A stretch of DNA of 10,070 nt from JBEKEX01 sp050013615. Its GTDB lineage: Bacteria; Chloroflexota; Anaerolineae; Anaerolineales; Anaerolineaceae. Under the pieces are notes generated by a model. The model was not told the origin of the DNA. It did no database searches and worked only from the letters and a program-made list of their open reading frames with translations. The stretch covers positions 1 to 10,070 of the forward strand of contig JBEKEX010000086.1 of NCBI GenBank assembly GCA_050013615.1, in the 5' to 3' direction. The position numbers and the translations under genes were made by a program. Below are positions 5,184 through 10,070 of the stretch, one piece after another; position 1 is the stretch's first letter; the number at the start of each line of letters is the position of its first letter.

Positions 5184-7916
5184 ATGAAACCGATCAAACG
5201 ACTGACCAACCAATTGATGCAACACATGCGGGCCGCCCCCGGCCAGACCCTGGTGGAGTTCGCCATCGCCTTGCCTTTATTGCTGCTCATGGTCTTCGGC
5301 ATCATCGAGTTCGGCCGCATCCTGCAAGCCTGGCTGGCTTTGGAGAACGGGGCGCGCTTTGCCGTGCGCTATGCCGTGACCGGCGATTTCAACGCCAACT
5401 ATTGCCAGTATGCCGATGCCGCACTGGATAAGCCGGGCGTCGATCCTGGCATCGCTGCCGATGACCTGGCAGACGGTTCTGCTGACTGCATTGTCGAGGA
5501 TAGCATCGATAACCACCAGGATCTAACGGCTGACCTGCAGGACTATGCCCGTCTCCTCTCCATTCGCGACACGGCCCTGGCCGGGGCCATGGGCCTGGCC
5601 TGGGATCCGAATACTGCCATCTCGGGGGACTACAAGGCATACCTGGCAGATGCCTTTTCTTCCACCCCCAATACCCTCCATCAGGACTATCGCGGTGACC
5701 CCAGCCAACCGGGGTATTTCTGGATCACCACTTGCAGTAACCGTATCATGCCCAACGCCAACCATTTTGGCCTGGATCCCAACCCGTTCTATTTCATGCC
5801 TCATCCGGTTACGGACTTTTCGGCTTACCAGTTCCCGGATTCATGCGAGGAAGTCAGCCAGGCTACTGGGTCTATCGTCCGCGCCGTGGATGATCCCGGC
5901 GGCCCGGGCGACCGCGTGCGTGTCACCCTCACCTACCGCCACCAACTCATCACTCCTTTCCTCAGCTCGTGGTGGCCCACCCTCAAACTCACCGCCGAAC
6001 GTGAAGCCCTGGTGGAACAGTTCCGCACGGCGCGTGTCACCGGTTTGACCGGCGGTATGACCTTTATCCCCACGTTTACCCTCACCCTAACTCCGACAGA
6101 TACGATCACCACAACACCCACGGATACCCTCACACCGACCAACACCGCTACAGCCACCGCGACGCCCACGGTCACGGCCACTCCCACCGTGACGCCGGGC
6201 TGCGACCAGTTGACCAATATTACCAACCTCTACACCAATTCCGGAGAAGACCTGACTTTTAATACCTATCTCGCGGGCGGCGATTCGCTGGCCTCCTTCC
6301 TGCTGAACAACGGACCTTATACCATCAATATTACCGGCGCCGGCATGAGCTACACCGGGGCCTGGCACAATGAATACGCCAGTCCCAATTCGAACCGAAT
6401 CTTCGATTATTTCTCGTGGAATAATGATGCGAACATCATTTACAATGCACCGGATACCGGCAACAACTCCTATAGTTATACCTTCTCTACGCCTTATAGT
6501 ATCCACCCCACGGCCGTCGTAGGAAATGGCGATTGGTTCCAGTGGACCTACAAGGATCCCTTCAGCTTTTATGCCACGCCCTATTTCAATTCATATCCCG
6601 CACCGGCCACCGGTGTGCCCACCAAGGCCTTATCGCTCACTCCACCGTCTCTCGGCAGCAACCTGGGCTTGCTATACTACGCCCCCAGTGACTTCACCGG
6701 CTCGGTCAATTACAGTGTCATCGGGGTAGGCGGCACGTCGGTACCCTGCACAATGACCATGACCGGCAGGGGAGCTCCCACCATCAACCTGCAATACTCT
6801 ACCGACAAGAACGCCATCAACGGCCCCTTCTCCATCCGGGCCATTGTAAACACCAACGACACCGATGTGAACTTCGTTTACTTCTTCGTCTACAATTCCA
6901 GCGGCTACCTGGTGAGTTGGTCTAATTCGAGTGCCTCCCCGTTCTGCATCTTTGGCGGTACTACAAGCTGCAACACCAAATCACCCTGGATAGATCAATG
7001 GTTGCAAGGGATCGTCAATGCCCAAACCATCCAGGGCGGCACCTATACCCTGGTGGTGCTGGCGCGTAATACCGATACCCGTGCCAAGTCTTCCGTGATC
7101 GTCGACACGTTCAACATCACAGCTCCCACGCCGACGCCAACGACCACCATCACTCCCACCCCCACCAACACCCAAACGCCCACCCGGACGTCGACTGTCA
7201 CTCTAACGTCGACCGCAACCCTGACGCCCACCAGAACATCCACCGTTACCCTAACCCCCACCACCACGCGTACGGTCACTCAAACACCCACCGTTACACG
7301 CACGCCGACCGTGACCGCCACCGTCCCCTCACCCACTGTTACACGCACGCGTACCGTCACCGCCACCGTCCCCTCACCCACTGTTACACGAACACCCACA
7401 GTCACGCTCACCTTCACCGCCACCGTCCCCACACCTACACGGACGGCTACCAATACGCGCACTGCCACCGCCACCGTCCCCACACCGACGCGGACGGCCA
7501 CGCGGACGGCCACCGTCCCCACACCTACCAATACGGTCACACAGACGCCCACCGTCACCGCCACCGTCCCCACGCCTACCGTTACACGTACGCCCACCGT
7601 CACCGCCACCGTCCCCTCACCCACACCTACGCGGACCGCCACTGCCACCGTCCCCACACCGACTCAGACGGCCACACAGACACCCACCGCCACCGCCACC
7701 GTCCCCACACCGACGCTTACGTCTACGGTAACACTAACGCCGACCCGGACTTCTACGCCGACCCTCACTCCCACCACGACCCTCACGCCGACATCCACTG
7801 CCACGGTAACGCAGACGCCGACCAGGACACCGATCTCGACCAACACGCCGACGCCGACCGTCACGCCGACCATCACGTCTACACCCACAGAAAAATGCGG
7901 TTCTGAAGAATGTTAG
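5184..7916 (+). CDS. Giant TadE-like pseudopilin with Thr-Pro stalk
   Basis: This 910-aa protein starts like TadE: PGQTLVEFAIALPLLLLMVF (residues 19-38) with Glu at +5 after Gly, a single membrane helix and the ALENGARFAVRYA segment. A globular region runs to about 295, followed by a first Thr-Pro linker (296-338). Residues 340-647 look like extracellular beta-rich modules, Asn/Ser/Thr/Tyr-rich with few cysteines, of no family I recognise. A 255-residue Thr-Pro stalk (648-902) follows, and the chain ends in KCGSEEC. Normal TadE proteins are about 150-250 aa, so this is a fusion of a pseudopilin anchor with surface modules. The stalk is probably extended and may be O-glycosylated (inferred). 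ATG 5184 was chosen: it is 5 bases after the previous stop and precedes the TadE signal; the frame also opens upstream to 5085 within the previous gene. Confidence 0.82.
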   Translation: MKPIKRLTNQLMQHMRAAPGQTLVEFAIALPLLLLMVFGIIEFGRILQAWLALENGARFAVRYAVTGDFNANYCQYADAALDKPGVDPGIAADDLADGSADCIVEDSIDNHQDLTADLQDYARLLSIRDTALAGAMGLAWDPNTAISGDYKAYLADAFSSTPNTLHQDYRGDPSQPGYFWITTCSNRIMPNANHFGLDPNPFYFMPHPVTDFSAYQFPDSCEEVSQATGSIVRAVDDPGGPGDRVRVTLTYRHQLITPFLSSWWPTLKLTAEREALVEQFRTARVTGLTGGMTFIPTFTLTLTPTDTITTTPTDTLTPTNTATATATPTVTATPTVTPGCDQLTNITNLYTNSGEDLTFNTYLAGGDSLASFLLNNGPYTINITGAGMSYTGAWHNEYASPNSNRIFDYFSWNNDANIIYNAPDTGNNSYSYTFSTPYSIHPTAVVGNGDWFQWTYKDPFSFYATPYFNSYPAPATGVPTKALSLTPPSLGSNLGLLYYAPSDFTGSVNYSVIGVGGTSVPCTMTMTGRGAPTINLQYSTDKNAINGPFSIRAIVNTNDTDVNFVYFFVYNSSGYLVSWSNSSASPFCIFGGTTSCNTKSPWIDQWLQGIVNAQTIQGGTYTLVVLARNTDTRAKSSVIVDTFNITAPTPTPTTTITPTPTNTQTPTRTSTVTLTSTATLTPTRTSTVTLTPTTTRTVTQTPTVTRTPTVTATVPSPTVTRTRTVTATVPSPTVTRTPTVTLTFTATVPTPTRTATNTRTATATVPTPTRTATRTATVPTPTNTVTQTPTVTATVPTPTVTRTPTVTATVPSPTPTRTATATVPTPTQTATQTPTATATVPTPTLTSTVTLTPTRTSTPTLTPTTTLTPTSTATVTQTPTRTPISTNTPTPTVTPTITSTPTEKCGSEEC
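6069..6197 (+). repeat. First Thr-Pro-rich coding repeat (linker)
   Basis: This stretch encodes residues 296-338 of the giant TadE-like protein, almost entirely Thr alternating with Pro, Leu, Ala, Val or Asp. It separates the pseudopilin part from the middle extracellular modules. It differs from the C-terminal stalk in carrying Asp (PTDT units) and no Arg. Confidence 0.8.
7125..7889 (+). repeat. Long Thr-Pro-rich coding repeat (C-terminal stalk)
   Basis: This low-complexity tract encodes residues 648-902, with Thr at nearly every second position and about 15 Arg but no Asp, Glu or Lys. Within 7317-7712 the hexapeptide ATVP[S/T]P recurs nine times, at spacings of 15, 19, 17, 13, 17, 15, 13 and 17 residues. 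Two neighbouring 45-bp units near 7314-7400 are almost identical at DNA level, indicating recent tandem duplication. The tract is strongly G-poor on the plus strand, which is why long Val-rich open frames appear on the opposite strand. Confidence 0.85.
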
Positions 7917-7919
7917 TAA

Positions 7920-8897
7920 GTGTTACTTGATATATATGACAAGCTGAAAGCAACAGTGGCCCGCCTTCCCCGGCGGGTCACCTTGCTTATTCTGCTGGGC
8001 GCGGCACTTCTGGCAACTGCTCTGTGGTTCGGCCTGGATTCCCTGGTCACTGCCTCCCTATCCACCCGCTGGCAGTTGATCGCTTTTGCCGGCATCGCCA
8101 TATTCCTGCTGGCGCTGGGCCTGGGGGGACTGGCTTTCTTCTTCCGCCGGCAGCCGCGCCTTTTCAATAATTCGCTCGTGCCGGGGCTCATGCTGGGGTT
8201 GGCAATCCTGCCATCCTTCATCATCGCGGTGACCTTTGCCCTCGTCGCCCACACCATTATTCGCCCGGGACAAAGCTTGTCAGCCGAGTTTCTGATTCAG
8301 CCCGAGGTCTCTCTCTGGCAGCCCTGGGTGTTTTATTGGCAGGTACTGGTATTGACCTTCGCTGTGTGGATTGCATCCGCTTCCTCCCCGCCAACGGATG
8401 GTCACACCCCAACGCCCATCTGGAAGCGAATTGGGTCGTGGCTCAGATTCTATCTACCAACCGGCAAATCGCTCGTCATCAGTGTTTTGGGCGGCCTGGC
8501 GCTCTGGTTGGTTTTTACCTTTATCCAGTCCATAGCGGCTTCGATTTCCAAACCCTGGTTGGACTTGGGTAATATGGCGACTGCCGCCACCCCATTCCCG
8601 CTCTTTGTTATTTTGGCCTTGGTGTCTCTTACACTGGCTCCCTGGGCAGAAGAAGTCTTTTTCCGTGGGCTTCTATTGGATCATTGGCAGAAACAAACTG
8701 CTCCCCTTCTGGCAAATACCGGGGTGGCAGCGATATTCGCTTGCCTGCCGATGCGCCCACTGTTGTGGCTGCCGGCGTTCCTGCTGGGCATTGGCCTGGG
8801 TCTGGTACGGCAGCGGTCCGGTCTGCCCGCGGCCATCCTGGCGCACATCCTCTTCAATGGACTGATGCTGCTGCTAAGCCCGCTTCTGGTGATTTAG
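7920..8897 (+). CDS. CPBP/CAAX-family intramembrane protein
   Basis: This 325-aa polytopic membrane protein carries the signature of the CPBP (CAAX prenyl protease 2/Rce1-like) family near its C-terminus. Seen: motif 1 WAEEVFFRGLL with E244, E245 and R249, and motif 3 LAHILFNG with H309 and N313. Motif 2, normally FxxxH, reads FACLP (F273-P277), so the expected His is Pro. About seven or eight hydrophobic segments are visible, beginning with TLLILLGAALLATALW. Family members cleave membrane substrates or act in protein sorting and bacteriocin immunity; the missing His puts catalysis in doubt. The start must be GTG 7920, since TAA ends at 7919 in the same frame and no other start gives the first helix. 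It lies 3 bases after the previous gene, so it is probably in the same operon. Confidence 0.83.
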   Translation: MLLDIYDKLKATVARLPRRVTLLILLGAALLATALWFGLDSLVTASLSTRWQLIAFAGIAIFLLALGLGGLAFFFRRQPRLFNNSLVPGLMLGLAILPSFIIAVTFALVAHTIIRPGQSLSAEFLIQPEVSLWQPWVFYWQVLVLTFAVWIASASSPPTDGHTPTPIWKRIGSWLRFYLPTGKSLVISVLGGLALWLVFTFIQSIAASISKPWLDLGNMATAATPFPLFVILALVSLTLAPWAEEVFFRGLLLDHWQKQTAPLLANTGVAAIFACLPMRPLLWLPAFLLGIGLGLVRQRSGLPAAILAHILFNGLMLLLSPLLVI

Positions 8898-8955
8898 TAG
8901 GGGTGAGACCTTTTAAGGTGCGACGCCATTTCGATATCCCCCTATTTGCGGAATC

Positions 8956-8964
8956 TGTTAAAAT
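8956..8964 (+). promoter_or_regulatory. Extended -10 promoter for the membrane sensor gene
   Basis: TGTTAAAAT fits an extended -10 element (TG-N-TAAAAT would match with TG at 8956-8957 and the hexamer at 8959-8964). No -35 is evident. The canonical start point, 12 bases from the first base of the hexamer, falls exactly on the A of the ATG at 8971, predicting a leaderless transcript. Confidence 0.45.
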
Positions 8965-8970
8965 GATGCT

Positions 8971-10070
8971 ATGAATGGCACGCTGGTGGGTAATTCAAAG
9001 AGCCGGCAGTGGAATTGGGTACTGGCTGGCCTCGGCTTCCTGATCCTGTACCTTATCTGGCTGGTCTGGGGTCAGGTGAATAGCTGGGAACGCGTGCTGG
9101 CCGGCAGCCTTTCTATTGTCTTCGCGGCCTGTCTGGCTATAGCATTGGCGCTTCAAGCCGGCGATACACTTCGCGCCACGGCAAATGGACGCATCGCCTG
9201 GCGCTGGATCGCAGCCGGCATCCTGATCGAGTTGACTGCCGGCATCGTCTGGCAAGTGTTATCCTTTACTTCTACCGGGGCATCCACCCAACCTGATCTG
9301 TTCAACATGATCTATCTGCTGGGGTCTGTGGCGCTGGGCATTGGCTTGATCCTGTTTCCGCGCATTCTGCGCCGCGAGTACGGTCGGCTCAAGCTCTTCT
9401 TCGACACTTTCATCACCACCGCCGCCGTTCTCACCCTCGTCTGGCTGATCGTCTTCCAGCCCGTCATGGAAGCTGCTCAGAGCTCGACCGGCAATTCACT
9501 TTTTACCTGGTCACGTCCGATCGCAGATCTGGTCTTGCTGCTGGTCATGATGAACTTATTTCTGCTCAGCCAGCCGCAATCCCAATCGCATCCGTTTATC
9601 TGGATCGCTCTGGGCTTGTTGGCACGTATGCCCTCCGATTTGACTTATGTTGCCTTGGTACAAAGCGGTTCGTATTCCATTGGTACATTGGTAGATGCAG
9701 GTTGGGTGGCGAGCAGTTTCTTGCTGGCTCTGGCTGCATACACTTCCACTGACTCAAACCTTTCCCAATTGCCCACCCTCTTCGCACGGGTTGCCGCGCG
9801 CATACAGGCATTGCTCCCCATCCTTACCACGCTCGTCCTGGGCTGGTATTCACTGCTTACCTCGCAATTCTCCGGCCAGCTCAGCCCGTTGGGGCTGTGG
9901 GTAACCGTCATGCTGGGGTTTGGCCTCATCGCCCGCCAGGGTGTGTTCGCCGGGGAAGTTGAATATCGGCAATATGCCAGCCTGGTTAATAGTGTTGCTG
10001 ATCCCACGTTCATTTGCGACCGGCGCGGCCGGCTGCGTTTGATAAACCCTGCTTTCCTGGCCGCCGCAGG
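8971..10070 (+). CDS. Polytopic membrane sensor with PAS domain, partial (3' end outside window)
   Basis: The first 366 codons of a gene run open to the window edge. It starts at ATG 8971; an in-frame TAA at 8959 excludes any earlier start, and no ribosome binding site is present. Residues 1-325 hold about nine or ten hydrophobic segments (for example 16-34, 43-62, 78-97, 111-130, 145-164, 184-200, 241-257, 277-296, 306-321). A soluble part then begins, YASLVNSVADPTFICDRRG (335-353) followed by LINPAFLAAA, which is the start of a PAS domain. The architecture suggests a signal-transducing protein such as a sensor histidine kinase or a diguanylate cyclase/phosphodiesterase, but the output domain is outside the window. 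The 73-bp gap and separate promoter suggest it is not part of the preceding operon. Confidence 0.82.
   Translation, partial: MNGTLVGNSKSRQWNWVLAGLGFLILYLIWLVWGQVNSWERVLAGSLSIVFAACLAIALALQAGDTLRATANGRIAWRWIAAGILIELTAGIVWQVLSFTSTGASTQPDLFNMIYLLGSVALGIGLILFPRILRREYGRLKLFFDTFITTAAVLTLVWLIVFQPVMEAAQSSTGNSLFTWSRPIADLVLLLVMMNLFLLSQPQSQSHPFIWIALGLLARMPSDLTYVALVQSGSYSIGTLVDAGWVASSFLLALAAYTSTDSNLSQLPTLFARVAARIQALLPILTTLVLGWYSLLTSQFSGQLSPLGLWVTVMLGFGLIARQGVFAGEVEYRQYASLVNSVADPTFICDRRGRLRLINPAFLAAA

Noticed and set aside
7280..7888. Long Val/Gly-rich open frames on the minus strand opposite the Thr-Pro stalk
   Set aside because: They are the complement of a G-poor, C/A-rich repeat. Translation gives VGVxVxV low complexity without any fold or ribosome site.
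8897..8926. GTAGGGGTGAGACC followed by AAGGT, possible terminator or decayed copy of the 1711-1733 hairpin repeat
   Set aside because: The stem ACCTT/AAGGT has only a two-base loop and no T-tract follows, and the similarity to the other repeat is limited to GTAGGGG. Too weak to call.

Overview
The window looks like chromosomal DNA of a Chloroflexota bacterium, probably Anaerolineae-like. This is inferred from three things: the long Thr-Pro stalk typical of surface proteins in that group, a Gram-positive/green-non-sulfur type LexA box (GAAC-N4-GTTC), and TadE/TadG-like proteins next to membrane sensors. No rRNA, tRNA, IS transposase or CRISPR array was seen. Taxonomy is an inference, not a database result.

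Left part (1-2234, minus strand): a phage-type DNA packaging module. A 104-aa basic helical protein (1888-2202, possible small terminase subunit) is followed by a well-preserved large terminase subunit (39-1610) with ATPase and RNase H-like nuclease motifs. The two genes are separated by 277 bp holding interspersed hairpin repeats. A perfect 14-bp palindrome of SOS-box type lies between the predicted promoter and the start of the first gene, so this module is probably DNA-damage controlled, as in a prophage or gene transfer agent. Downstream packaging and head genes would lie left of the window.

Middle (2203-2444): a divergent control region with a leftward promoter plus SOS box, and a strong rightward sigma70-type promoter overlapped by inverted repeats.

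Right part (2368-8897, plus strand): a tight operon of a TadE-like pseudopilin (2445-3209), a TadG-like protein with a von Willebrand A domain and an Asp-rich insert (3157-5178), a giant 910-aa TadE-like protein with two globular regions and a 255-residue Thr-Pro stalk (5184-7916), and a CPBP/CAAX-family membrane protein with an altered second metal-ligand motif (7920-8897). Together they suggest an envelope-anchored surface structure. The Tad ATPase, platform and prepilin peptidase genes are not in the window.

Right edge (8971-10070): the N-terminal part of a polytopic membrane sensor entering a PAS domain, cut by the window end and preceded by an extended -10 promoter placed to give a leaderless mRNA.
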